Assembly (NCBI RefSeq): GCF_038396675.1
Contig: NC_088920.1
Span: forward strand, 21,043,501-21,107,500
Direction: 5' to 3'
DNA: 64,000 nt
From: Hydra vulgaris
Taxonomy: Eukaryota; Cnidaria; Hydrozoa; Anthoathecata; Hydridae
Shown: positions 23,530 to 35,985 of the stretch, piece after piece
Position numbering within the stretch: position 1 is the first letter of the stretch
How the letters are laid out: the number at the start of each line of letters is the position of its first letter
The notes under the pieces: generated by a model
The model's database searches: none
What the model saw: the letters and a program-made list of their open reading frames with translations, nothing else
Told to the model about the DNA's origin: nothing
Made by a program: the position numbers and the translations under genes

Positions 23530-24610
23530 TCTGAAGATTCGGAAGAAAAGTTTAAAAGTACCAAGTATATTCAGATCAACTATCAAAGAAGCTGTTAAAC
23601 TTAAAGAAGATATGAAGAAAGCACTACATTTAAAAAGCTGCTCACTTCACTTTGATAGTAAACCTATTAGTCACCAAGAATATCAAGTGTTAGAATAAAC
23701 AAAGAGAAGTTAAGGTACAAACACTAGACGTATCCGACGGAAAAGCAGATACTGTTATTAAAGGTATAACAGCTATTCTCAATGATTTCAATTTATGAAA
23801 GACTATACAAATAATTGTAGTGGACACTGCTAATGTAAACGCTGGAAGAAGGAATGGGGCTGTCAGTCAGTTACAAAGACGCTCTACTGTAAAGAAACTG
23901 AAAAAATCACAATTCATTGGTTATCAACATTATGTTCTTGACCTAGTCTTTTGCGTAATAATGAATAAGAACTTAGAGGAATCAACATATTGCTCAATAT
24001 CAAATATCCATTTATTCTGGAACTTGTAAAAAACTACGTACAGATCAGGAAGAATTTCAAAAATGGTAAAGAAGTGATTAGTCAAAAAGTAGGATGGTGT
24101 AATGATAACAAATTTCTATTTCTTTAACTAGGGTATTCCGCTTTTTTGAAAAACCTGGAGTATTTTTAAAGTGAAGTTTCAGAAAATACCTAAATTAAAT
24201 AATGCAAGATGGAATTCCATATTGCATTATTTTGCAATATGGTATTCCATTCCATATTGTATTATTTTGCAATATGGAATTCCAATTTGCAATACTAGGT
24301 CTTTTGGCATTTTTTTTTCTAACAGAGAAAGAAGACTCACTACTCAACATTTATAAATTTATCTCTTACAGAAGGGTGAACCATTGGTTAACTGACCAAA
24401 TGTAAAATGCGGATGATTATTTGAAGCTATGTAGCAGCTTTCACGGTCACGAAAAAGCGCGAGAAAGTTTTTGAATCAGAAACTATCGAGACTGGAAATT
24501 CCCAAAACAAATCAGTGTGCAGAACTAACAATCAAGTGACTTTAAAATCTTTTTGGCATCTGTAAAAAGAAAGTGAACCTCCAGCATAGATTTATTTTGT
24601 CTAACAAAGC
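23530..24610 (+). pseudogene. Relict of an unclassified transposon-related protein, copy A
   Basis: Pieces in order are TIKEAVKLKEDMKKALHL, VKVQTLDVSDGKADTVIKGI, IIVVDTANVNAGRRNGAV, QFIGYQHYVLDLVF, LTRVFRFFEKPG, FQKIPKLNNARWNS and INHWL/DQM-type blocks. The same blocks occur in copy B at 25.4-26.8 kb on the other strand. The (C/Y)QHHVLD and RWNS motifs resemble positions in hAT-type proteins, but I do not assign the superfamily firmly. A double hairpin (24210-24284) has been inserted after NARWNS, and several frame changes and stops are present. Confidence 0.55.
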
Positions 24611-25384
<774 letters not shown>

Positions 25385-26820
25385 ATCAAACCCACAAAGA
25401 AATTATTCCCAATAATGTCATTGGAGAGGATGAATCTTAGTATGAGGTTATACTTGTTGCGGCAGGAGTCATGCAGGTCTTACATAAATTTGATCGAACG
25501 CTCGCACACTAGTTGCTTCGGGCAACATTGATTAGAGATTCATATGTTTTCCAGTCGTTTTGCAAGCATTTGATACCTTTTATATAGTCATTCGGCACTG
25601 ATAATAGTTTACCAAAATCTTCAGCGCGAAATAATTGACTACTGAATCAATGGTCGGCCCATTTGTAGAAAATGAATGAACAAACTTTACGCAGCCTTTT
25701 CCAGGTTTCAGGCATCTGAACAAACGCAAGAAGGGTTAAAAGAGCTCGAGAATTCCAGCGCTCATTGCTGATTTTTTGGATCTGTTTAAACTTCATGAAA
25801 GGGATCTCATTCCTCACAGTGTAGTGACGGAAGCACGAGTGAGGTTGTAAAGAAACTTCTTATCTTTTCTCCAGCAGCCTGTTTCCTTAATCTCAGTTTT
25901 AACGTTGTTGAAGGCTGCTTTCAATTTATCAATAATTCTCATCATATTTTGCATAAAGAAGTACTTAATGTTTGGTGATTTAACCAACCAATGGAGCTTA
26001 TTGTCAATGACTACGTGAAGAACGCGATCTAGCACATGGTGTTGGCAACTGGTGAATTTGGATTTGCGGCAACCCTTTTCTTCGAACATTTAGCGCAGCC
26101 GAATAACAACGCCTGACTTTTTACCGGTATATATGCTTTTAGTGTTGGCAACAATTATAGAAATTGATCCCCACAGGTTGAACTCCTCAACACATCGTGA
26201 AGTACGATTGTCTAAGTTTTCTCATCTTTTAATTTAAGTGCAGTCAATTTAATTTTTTTTTTTGTTCTTGAGCACCACTCCCTGTTATTCAAAGTCTTCA
26301 ATATGATGCTTAGTTAAAGTGTATGCTCCAGTTTTCCAGCTGAATTTTGCTCACCAGGTTCTCCTTCAGCAGAACATCTTTTGCCTTGATAGCCTACATT
26401 GTGGATTGTTGACTTAGCATGTGTTGGGATTTCAATAGCCTCACCAGAAATCTCGTAGCTTACTTTTGGTGCTCCGTAGAAAAAAAGCTTTGATTTCTTA
26501 TTTTTCTTTGTATGAGTATGAATACAGTCAGTTCTATTGCCTTCTTTCGCTTGGTTAGGTGGATTATTATGGCACTAGCAGATTTTTCAGTTGAGTAAAA
26601 ACATGTTCCTAGCTTTTAATTTTTAGTTTTTAGAGGTTCTCATTTTCTTAGCACATCCATTTGTCTTTCATCTCACTGATTTCAAACAATTATTTAATGC
26701 ATCAAAGTTTTGCTTTTTTCTGCAGCGTTTATAGTCTTTTAGAAATTTTGCACAAATGGGTTGATCAGATGTATGTGAAAGTTCAATGTTTTGTTCCATA
26801 GGGCTTTAAGCTCCATAACA
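25385..26820 (-). pseudogene. Relict of an unclassified transposon-related protein, copy B
   Basis: Reading leftward, the start is MEQNIELSHTSDQPICAKFL and YKRCRKKQNFDALNNCLK near 26810-26690. The best open piece (25814-26089) has FEEKGCRKSKFTSCQHHVLD, HWLVKSPNIKYFFMQNM and ETGCWRKDKKFLYNLTRA. The C-terminal end keeps SIKFM and LILRFILSND near 25415-25470. It is homologous to copy A but in the opposite orientation. Many stops and frame changes are present. Confidence 0.55.
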
Positions 26821-28176
26821 AGTAAACTAGTCTTTTTCTTCATTCTTTGGCGGTGGATTCAAGAAATGTGTGGATTGAAACTTTATACTACTTTCGTTAT
26901 TGAGATTTTGTAATTTATTTAAATACAAGTAATTCCAAATTATAGAAAATGAAAAAGGGAAGACACTAATAAAAGATTACGTACACAATTGTATATATGT
27001 ATAAGTATATATAGTACAAATATAATTAGCAATAAGTTTGACTAGCTACTAAATAATACAAGATATCTTTATAATAACCTCTGAAGAACTTGCATTTTTT
27101 TACGCAATACTTAAAATTAGGCAATAAAAATTTTGACACCAAATTAAGCAAATTTAAGCTCAACTATTTCCCATTTACCAGTTTATACCTCACTGCGAAA
27201 CAGCTAAATAAAATTTTATAACTCTACAGAAGCTTCTCAAGCATTTACGTCACCGTGACGTTGCTGTCCGACTGGCCAGTGCACTTCGTTTTATGATATC
27301 CTGGAACTTTCTCACAATTTGTCTGCTATATAAAATATTACAAAAGTTGGTTTGATGACTTGTATTATATATAAATATTGTTAATACCATCATATAATAT
27401 GCTAAAATGACCTGACATTATATTTTAAATTGGACTGTGCGTGACCTTTTTCAATATTTTAATGGAATAAACGTTATTTTAGTGTTTAATAAGAAAAAGT
27501 TCATCCATCCATGCTACAGGAAAAGATTTTTGTGAAAAAAATTCATTACCCTAATTTATTACATATAATATACCAATATGAATGCAGTCACAAGCAGTAT
27601 TCATATTTGTATATTATATTACCATCTAAATATTATTATTGTCTCTAGATGTGTATATCTCGAGAGAGATTTTACTTTTAAGTATTCAGCAATTTATTCA
27701 ATCTTCAGCGCCTTCTGTTCTAACTTTATTACTGTTGACTGATCACAGCAGTCCCTCAAATAATAGTTGTTGAATGTATTTGTAACTTATTGGCAATTAA
27801 TTACAGTTTTTTTTGAAAACTTTATGTTTTAATTTTAAAGTTTTTTGAAGCTTGAGGGATTGTGGGTCTAGCCTCCTACACCTCGAACATACACCCCCCA
27901 ATGATGGTCTGATATAAAGTTATATATTTGTTTGTATATTTATTTATTTTTTTAATTAAAATTATTATTCTTAATATTTATTGATTTGTTTATTAAAATT
28001 GTTTTATTTTAGTTATTATTTAATATATTAGATATAATATAAATTAAATGAAATAAATATAAAATGTATTAGTATAATAAATAATAATACATTAAATTTA
28101 AAACATGATAATTAATTATAATTATTTTATTTGATCTTTATTTCTAATTAAAACTCTTCTTTTTTTTTAAAGTTGT
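26821..28176. other. AT-rich stretch, no gene recognised
   Basis: No open frame with domain-like composition is seen. It lies upstream of the lectin-MCRD gene and may hold its first introns; I looked for a signal-peptide exon with a phase-0 donor and did not find a convincing one. Confidence 0.4.
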
Positions 28177-28830
28177 TTGGAATTTAATCTTGAATTGAGC
28201 AACATTTGTGTTTTTTTTATTATCTTTATCCTTTTTTTTATAAATAAAATAAATAAAAAAACTTTGTTTATCTTGAGTTTCATATATTCTATTGAAGAAA
28301 ATCTGTCTCGAAAATCACACAACAATAATATTTCTAATAAAGTTGCAAAAAGCATTGGAATTCTATACAAATCTAGAGGTATTTTAAACAAAAAGCAAAT
28401 AACACAATTATATTACTCATTTATTCATTGTCATATAAATTGTGCAAATGTTATATAAAAAAGTTATGCAAATGTTATATGGGAAAGTACGCATCTTAAA
28501 TCTCTTTATCGGCATCAGAAACACGCAACTCACATAATGAGTTTAAAAAAATCGTTTTTCGAACTCTGAACCGCTTTTTTAAGAAATAGACACCTTAAAT
28601 ATTTACCAACAAAATGTGTTTAATGTTTTGTGTTATATGTACAAATATAAATAACTTATGTCCCCTGATGTTTTTATGAACCTTAACAAAATTAAACCCC
28701 AAAACAAATATAACCTACGTAATAAAAGCATTCTAGAAAAGCCTTTTTGCAAAAATAAACCAGCTTAATTTTGCTTATCTTATCGTGGACCTTTTCTCTG
28801 ACATGAAATAGTACGGCCTAATTTTATTTT
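28177..28830 (+). pseudogene. LINE 3' fragment (RT thumb and C-terminal region)
   Basis: The frame shows SKSIGILYKSRGILNKK-type sequence (as KVAKSIGILYKSRGILN), then QITQLYYSFIHCHINCAN and, after frame changes, STHLKSLYRHQKHATHIM, VFNVLCYMYKYK and NKYNLRNKSILEKPF. This is the stretch downstream of the reverse transcriptase in CR1/jockey-like LINEs common in Hydra. The catalytic RT motifs are absent, so it is a 5'-truncated dead copy. It lies about 450 bases upstream of the lectin-MCRD exon, probably in its intron. Confidence 0.65.
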
Positions 28831-29268
28831 TTCATCTGAATTGAACTATTCCTTCTTCGAATAATCTATCAAAAAAATTATTTTTTCAGAAAAAAATTAT
28901 TCTTGATTTTTTTATATTTTTTAAAAATTATTTTTAGTTGCTATACTGTATATTGATTTGTTTTATTTTGAGTTTCACTTCTGAAGTATGTACAGTATTA
29001 AATTTATGATATATTTAGTGATTATATATTTTCGGTATATATTTTTTTAATATAGTATATAGATGTTTTTATGTATATAGAGTTTTGTAAAGGGCTTCGT
29101 GATAAGGTCATTACGATCTTCTTGAAGTCCTGCCCGTTTAATATTATCAATCTTATTGTAAATAATATTATACGGTAAATAAAATAAATAATTAAGTTCA
29201 TTTATTACAAATGCAAAGTTTTAAAATTCTTTAAAACATTGTTATTTTATTTGTAATTTTATTTACAG

Positions 29269-30771
29269 GCTGTTGCTGGCTGCCAGGAAGATAATTTATA
29301 CTTGCAATGTCAAAACCGTTACAACAAATTAAATATTAGTAAAGTATTTTACGGACGTGATGACACCTCCATATGCACTAGTAGAGTTTTAGAATCAAAA
29401 AAAATATGTAATCATACTACACCAAATTCAGTGATAGAGAAAGTAATACTAATGTGTTCAGGTGAAAACAGATGCAAAATTCCTGTCACACCTGAGTTTT
29501 TAGAAATGAAAGACAACATGATTTGACATTCGAAAATACTCAAGTATTCTACACTTGTCATCAGAATACTAATATAAATGAAGTTTGCAAAGAAGGTTGT
29601 AGCAGTAAATGTTATCCCGATTGTTCCGAGTCTTGTTGCAAACCACCATCTTTAACACAGGCCGTAACATCTAGTAATTATATTACTTCAACATGTCCAG
29701 GAAATTGCCCTCAGTCTTGCGCTCCTATGTGTCAGCCTACTTGTTGCCAAAGTTCTATTGCATTGAAAACCCCAAACTTTTGTCCTAACGGTTGCCAAAA
29801 TTTATGTGCGCCACTTTGTTCACCAAGCTGTTGTTTGTTTAAAGCTTTTCCAACAGCAAATTTACAAGAATTCAAACAACCAGTTCCAAAGCTTCAGTAT
29901 GATGTTTTTCGATGCGATAACGGATGCAACAAAGCCTGTGCTCCATTATGTCAACCAACTTGCTGCGAATCACACCGTATGCTTCTGCAAGCTGCTAAAA
30001 TTGAAAGTCCGTCTTGTCCAAGTACTTGCATAAATAATTGCAATTCAAACTGTCCAACTAACTGTTGCAAGAGTTATCACTACCCATTGCCCATTACAGC
30101 TCAAGAATCAAATATTAAAAATCAAGAACCTGTGGTTTACCAAGCCTCATCGTACAACTATGTTCAGCCTCCTCCAGCTCAATCTTTTTATCAAAAAGAA
30201 TGTATATCGCCTTGTTCAGCAGCTTGTGCACCATACTGTACACCAGAATGCTGCAGTCGAACTCAACCTCAAATAATCACACAAGTTACATGGTGTCCAT
30301 TACCATGCTCGCCAACTTGCGCACCAGCATGCGATAGCGCTTGTTGCAACCCTCAAACCTCTTTACAAGAATCCCAACAACCTTATCAATATGTAATGCC
30401 GCAACAGTACATGCAAACTCCACAACAATATTTGCAAAATCCCCAAATTCCAATATCTTCTTCAACTAATTTATTTTACAATAACCCTGTTTCTCCAGTG
30501 TTTCCTATTCAAACAGGAAATTCATACACAGATGTATCAAGCTCTCTTGGTTTGAACATATACGCCTTACATATCAATGCCACAGCAACCCACAACTTGT
30601 CCTATTGGCTGTAAAAGCTCATGTATGAGTTATTGTCCTCAATATTGTTGTCGGGAAGCCATAAGTAAAGTTGATTTATACAAAACTAAAGAGTTACTGC
30701 AACGCAAAAAGTATCAACAAGTACTCGCAAATTTTAGAGCAAAACAAATACAAAAATACTATCAGGGATAA
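29269..30771 (+). CDS. SUEL-type lectin domain plus eight minicollagen cysteine-rich domains (nematocyst wall-like protein)
   Basis: A TTTACAG acceptor starts this long terminal exon in phase 0. Residues encoded by 29269-29560 form a SUEL/rhamnose-binding lectin domain: LYLQCQNRY, VFYGRDDTSIC, NSVIEKVILMCSGENRCKIP and FENTQVFYTC. Eight MCRDs follow, each C-x3-C-x3-C-x3-C-x3-CC, for example CPNGCQNLCAPLCSPSCC. They start at about 29586, 29694, 29781, 29913, 30015, 30201, 30294 and 30598, and are separated by Pro/Gln/Tyr-rich linkers. The end is a basic, Lys-rich tail (KKYQQVLANFRAKQIQKYYQ). No Gly-X-Y collagen repeat is present. NOWA, a nematocyst wall protein, also has eight MCRDs but with SCP and C-type lectin domains, so this is a NOWA-like arrangement with a different lectin. 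The frame breaks twice, near 29521 (in a TTT run) and between 30550 and 30576; coding quality on both sides is high, so sequencing error or recent inactivation are both possible. Upstream exons, including a signal peptide, are not identified. Confidence 0.85.
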
Positions 30772-31181
30772 CTTTTTTTAGAGAAAAGCAAATATAAAAA
30801 TTTATCATTGATAAAAATTTTAAACTACAATCTTTTAGTTCAAAAAAACTTTACATTTGTCGTACCAGTTTGACGTAACCAAGTTCTAGTTTAACCAATG
30901 AATCGGTTAAAACAAATGATTTAAGTGTTAAAAACAACTACAATCAAAAATGTATCTGTTTGACCACGTAACACCATAATATAATAATTCAGTTTGATCA
31001 TACTACAAACGCAGACAGCGACAGCGTAGGATCGTATCAATTTAAAGACTTGCTGTATAGTAAAATTTGTGTAGTATTTTTCAGCACATTATTAAAGTGT
31101 ATATGACTCATAAAAATACTGTTTTATATATTTTCTGGTTTTTAAATTTTGTATTTTTTATAAACTTGTTTACTTTATTGT

Positions 31182-31187
31182 AATAAA
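31182..31187 (+). promoter_or_regulatory. Candidate polyadenylation signal of the lectin-MCRD gene
   Basis: AATAAA about 410 bases after the stop codon of the lectin-MCRD exon, in a T-rich setting. No cleavage site can be fixed from sequence alone, and AATAAA is frequent by chance in such AT-rich DNA. Confidence 0.3.
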
Positions 31188-31405
31188 TATTATTTTGTTG
31201 TTATTGTTAACTTTTTAATATATATTTTAAAAACAAAAAACTAACTAACTTTTTTTACATTTGTAAAAATTATAACTGATACACTTGGTGAAATTGACAA
31301 ATATGTTTGCGACACTTGAGTGTAACACTTGACTGTTACACTTATTAAGGTTAAATCTATGCTAATATGAACCATATATACATAGATATCAAAACAATCA
31401 ATACG

Positions 31406-31410
<5 letters not shown>

Positions 31411-31477
<67 letters not shown>

Positions 31478-31490
31478 TATATATATATAT
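31411..31490. repeat. (TA)n microsatellite
   Basis: About 80 bases of TA with one AAA interruption. Confidence 0.95.
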
Positions 31491-31989
31491 TGTAATTTAT
31501 GGAAAAATTACCGAAAACTGGTCATTTTCGTGCATCTTGAGGGAGCGGCAATTTTTTTTTCAAATGGTTATTTTACTGTGTATATATAGGCCAATATTTT
31601 AGTTTAAGAATAAATGGTTTTTTTGCTACCCCTTAAAATATTTATTTGGTGGTATTGAAATTCATGAAAACAGGTATTTCTTGTAGTTAATGTTGATCTA
31701 TTGCCATCTCATGCATGGGGGTAATGAACCGAAAGGGGCAATGAACTTCTGGCAAAAAGTATAAGCAGTGGTTAGTTGTGGCCACTGCAATGTCATTTAC
31801 CTCTATTTAAAAAACTGTTATAAATCTATACTGAAAAATCAAAATGAGTAAGGGTAAATAAAAAGATAAATGTATACTTGAATTTTATAATAAAAAAATA
31901 TTTGACAATATGATAATTATCAAATTTCTCTTATTATCTTTTTCTGCATCACACCAAGCCCATTATTAAATTTACTTTCTAAAATTGTG

Positions 31990-32340
31990 TTGGATTTTTG
32001 TTTTGGTGAATTTCATCGGAATATCTATGAATATTTTGTCTAATCATACCTAAAAACCGTTCTGAGTGCTCATTTAAAAAAATCAAAGTTTCAGCATACT
32101 TTTGAAACTTTTGAAGCATGACTGTGTATGCCAATAGTTTAGTGGAAGTAAGAGCCAGTCTTTAACTTGTTGCTCATCAAGCAAAATCATGTCAAAAATC
32201 AGTTAAGAAAAGTCGTTAACCAAGACAGACAAAGATAGTGTTTTTTTACTAATATTTGTATCCATTTTTATAAATTTTTGTGATATCAACTTATTAGATG
32301 CCATTTTTAAAAGACAGCTTTTAACCTTATTTCACTCGAA
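31990..32340 (-). pseudogene. Short relict of an unclassified transposon-related protein
   Basis: On the minus strand, KKTLSLSVLVNDFS, DEQQVKDWLLLPLNYWHTQ and, in another frame, ETLIFLNEHSERFLGMIRQ are coding-like. They resemble the C-terminal part of a transposon-related protein family I have seen in cnidarian sequence, but I cannot name it. Two frame changes are needed. The call rests on composition and vague recollection only. Confidence 0.3.
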
Positions 32341-32483
32341 CCGTAACAGTTGAACTGGATTATTATTAAAATAGGTTATTCAAAAACATTTTTTAGCCTT
32401 TTAAAAATAGGATTATCAGGTCCATTAATTTTCTTATTGGTCACTAATTTCCCAATGTGAAGCATTCTTGATTCAGTCCCATG

Positions 32484-35010
32484 ATGATAATAATAATAAT
32501 AATAACAATAATAACAATAATAATAATAACAATAGTAACGTTTATTTACATTAAAAACCATACAAAAACAGATTTAATACAAAAAGGTGAGACAGGTAAT
32601 CACAAGATTACGCTTACGTAACACCACCAATATAACATCATACATAGATAATTGTAATATAATTAACAAAGTACACAATTACGTTTTAAATCATAAATAT
32701 TTAATTTTCTTTTGAACATAGATAATGAAGGAGAATCAACAATGTCAGTTGGTAAGGAATTCCATAATTTAGTTCTTTCGCTGAAGAAGAATCTATGAGA
32801 ATCATTTGTACATATATTGCGTGATATAAATTTTTAGAGTGACATCAAGTGCTGTAGTGACAGTATGAAAAGGTAAAGAAATTACATAGAGGTAATTCGA
32901 CAAAATTGTGTACAATTTTGTATACCATAAAAAGATCAAAGTTGACTCGAGAATCTAGAAGAATTAGTCTCAATGAATAATCAGAATAAGTAATATGGCA
33001 TCTTTTACAGGTAATTTTGCTGTAATATCTTTGGGCTTTTTTGATACAACGAGTATCTTTTAGAATATAAGGACTCCAGACTGGACTGCAAGTTTCTAAG
33101 ATAGGTTGCACATAAACTTTGTAGGCTTTTACTAGGAGATGAGGATCGTTACTGATAAAAGTTTTGAAAAGTAAGTACATGCGAGAGTAGGTTTTTTTGA
33201 CAATACGAGAACATTGCTTGGAGAATTTTGTATCAGATGATACAGTAATACTAATATTATCAATATATTTAACCGTGTTTATCGCGGTATCTGGAAAAAA
33301 TGAGTACGAGAGAACAGGTAATGAAGACTTTCCAAAACATATGTAAAAACATTTATTGAACGCTATTTTAGTTGCCTATAAGTTGACCAATCGGAAAAGT
33401 TTTTCAAGGAATTTACAAGATCTGCATTAATGTTTATGTTTTTATCTCTTGCTTGGTATAATTTCATGTCATCTGCAAGCAGCTTTAATCTGCAGTCACC
33501 CTCAATAATGGTAATTACATCGTTGATAAATATTAAAAATAAAGTGGTAGCCAATACGATTCCTTGCGGTATTCCACTCTTGACAAGGACATAATTTGAG
33601 TAAGAGTTACTAATGCAAACACATTGAGAACGGTCAGTTAAAAAGTTTGTTATCCAGTATTGAAGTTCATGCCTAATGCCGTAAGATTTTAATTTGTGCA
33701 ATAATTTAGGATGTAAAACAGAGTCGAAGGCCTTTTCGAAATCAATAAAGATAGTATCAACTACCTCATGCTTGTTAACAGCTGTGGTCCATTTATTTAG
33801 AGAAGCGAACATTTGTATACATGTAGATCTGCGTTTTAGGAAGCCAAACTGATGGATAGAGATAAAGTTATTAAACAGAAGATAAGTTTTTAAGCTTTTG
33901 TCGATAATAGACACCATAACTTTGCAAATAATAAAAGTAATAAGGTAAGGAGGGGTTACCTTTTTTGAAGTTTGGACGCATAATAGCGGTTTTTCAAATT
34001 TTCGGAATTACACTGGTTAACATATATTTCAAAAAAGGATCAAAAACGGGATGGCAATAGTAGTAGCAAGTGATTTCAGAAATATAGCCGGAAAACCGTC
34101 GGGTGAATTTTATGATTTAGATGGAAGGTTTTAAAAAGCAGAACAACAGAATCGTAAGAAAAAAGAACATTATTCAGAGAATTATCATGAGGTGGAAGAT
34201 CTAATACTGGTTTGGTACTGTTGTTGGAGACAAACACTGAAGCAAAATAGTTATTAAGAAGGGTTGATTTTTCAAAATCATCAATACAAAGAAGACTGTC
34301 GGATTTTACAAGAGGCAGAACAGAACTTAGACAGGTTGATTTGGACTTGACGTAGGAGTAAAATTGTATTAAGTTTGCTTTTTCGATGCTTTTTTCTCTA
34401 GCAATACAATTTTTAACAATCGCAGCAACGTATAAACGAGAACAACTTTTGCAATTGGCAAGAACGGAGATATCATGTGATCTTTTATAATGTCTGTACA
34501 AAATACGTTTTTTGGACGCTAATTTGCGCATGGCAAAGGGTTGAACATGGTTTATTTTAGAACAAAGTAATGAAACGTTAGAAGAAATAGAGGAATTCAA
34601 GACACCACAAGTAGATTGCCACAAGGATTCAACATCTTGGTTTTGTTGGCCAACATAAACCAATTTACATTTAATAAGTCATTTTGAATCGAATTATAAT
34701 TATATACGGCTTTAAAGTCTAGTAGGGTCAGCTACAAGCTGGGTGAGAGTATTTACAGAACAAATTTCGACAAAAAAATTATGACACTCATCACCAAAAC
34801 TAATAGGAATCGACCAGTTTATACGAGTTAAATTAAAATTACCTGTTATTACACAAGTAGATTTTGTGAAGCACTAACGTGAAAATTTGGTAAGCATGAA
34901 CGCCACCTTTGTCGTCATGGTTATGTCGGAACAGATTAAAACTGTTGCCGTTTAACAGTAAGTCAGGAATGGTATTGTTGAGGAATGGTATTGTTGTTTA
35001 AATGTATTGT
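32484..35010 (-). mobile_element. CR1/jockey-like LINE, 5'-truncated, with tail repeat
   Basis: The minus-strand copy ends at a TTATTATTG-type tail repeat (about 32484-32537) directly after an AATAAACG stretch. A tail of short repeats rather than poly(A) is characteristic of CR1/L2-like LINEs. Coding extends leftward from the end of the endonuclease domain near 35010. The 3' coding end (WNSLPTDIVDSPSLSMFKRK, near 32720-32770) is nearly intact. No target duplication is recognised. Confidence 0.8.
32700..34990 (-). pseudogene. LINE endonuclease-reverse transcriptase, broken
   Basis: An APE-type endonuclease end (NLTRINWSIPISFGDECHNF near 34800-34870) is joined by an internal deletion to the linker region (34076-34663, KKRILYRHYKRSHDIS, AREKSIEKANLIQFYSYVKS). 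The RT core (33363-33917) has QFGFLKRRST, FIDFEKAFDS with the first catalytic Asp, GIPQGIVLATTLFLIFIND, and LLADDMKLY in place of the usual FADD box but with both Asp retained. The C-terminal region (32845-33180) has YVQPILETCSPVWSPYILKD. Frame breaks separate each block, so the copy is inactive. Confidence 0.85.
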
Positions 35011-35099
35011 ATTAAGTCTCTGTATTGGACGACGTTGTATCAAATCATAATCCTCTAGTTTTTGACGTAAGTTTACACTTCTTAATTAAATTCATTACA

Positions 35100-35985
35100 C
35101 CTAAGAACTGATCTTCACCAGTGAATGACGCTAGCGGGGGTAATCCAGTAAGTAAGTCTCTCCATTATTGTTAACTAAAACAGCCATTCTATCCCTCTTT
35201 AATACTTTTTCTTAACATCTTTATTTGGTAATAATTGACATGTTTTCATTTTCTTTTTTCATTTTTCTATAAGCAGTAGGACTGGCTGGTTTTAACTTCT
35301 TTAAGATCAACACCTGATTGGTATTGAATTGCATTTGTTACCTTCTGTAAAACATTTGGCAATATATCATAGGCTTTTTTACAGTTACTTTATCTGGGTT
35401 TTCAGAGACTTCTATGTGATACCAATCACTTGGACCAAAGTCAGATTCAATCGGAGAGTCCTATTTTAGAATTGTATCATTAAGTTCACTGTTGTGTATA
35501 TTATCTATCAAACTCTTAGGCTGTGAAATTTTTTCTTCCTGATACTTTATTTTGCTATTTATTTACAAAAAAAATTGTAGTTTTAGTTTTTAATTTTAGA
35601 ATCAGTGAAAAAAAGAGCTAAATTTTTAACTAAAAGCATTGGCTACCTTTCTTATACTTAGTATCTTCTGAACCAATAACAAATTTTCATTGACCTTCTT
35701 GATCTTCCAGAAATTTTAAATCGTCAATCTTGTATTTTAGAGATCTTTTTTATCCTTACTGATCATATTTTTGAGATAAGAATTACCTGCCCAGTTTTTT
35801 TATTTCAATCTCAAACTCATTTTGTTTTGTCAAATCACCCATAGTTCTTCTTCTTGCATTTCTTTTTCAAGTTGAAATAGAACTTATGCATATTAAAAAT
35901 TTTTTTAACTAAACTTAAATCAGTTAATACATCAAAGCCAGCTTTAATCCAGGGTCTCTTGATTTTAAATACGTTCACAACAACT
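35100..35985 (-). pseudogene. Unidentified coding-like relict (coiled-coil-rich, then a small domain)
   Basis: Minus-strand pieces such as DSPIESDFGPSDWYHIEVSE, KKAYDILPNVLQKVTNAIQ and RMAVLVNNNGETYLLDYPR have protein-like composition, preceded (35700-35900) by Lys/Glu-rich coiled-coil-like sequence. Frames change several times. A coiled coil followed by a compact domain resembles BEN-type transposon proteins, but the match is not strong enough to claim. Confidence 0.25.

Noticed and set aside
29806-30033. Alternative 75-codon frame inside the lectin-MCRD exon
   Set aside because: It is the shifted frame of the cysteine-rich coding sequence, without the conserved cysteine spacing.
29269-30771. 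That the cysteine-rich protein is a venom toxin
   Set aside because: The six-cysteine spacing is the structural MCRD pattern of nematocyst wall proteins, with tandem repeats and linkers; nothing resembles a toxin fold.
32376-32561. Tyr-rich minus-strand frame
   Set aside because: Reading of the LINE tail repeat (TTATTATTG-type).
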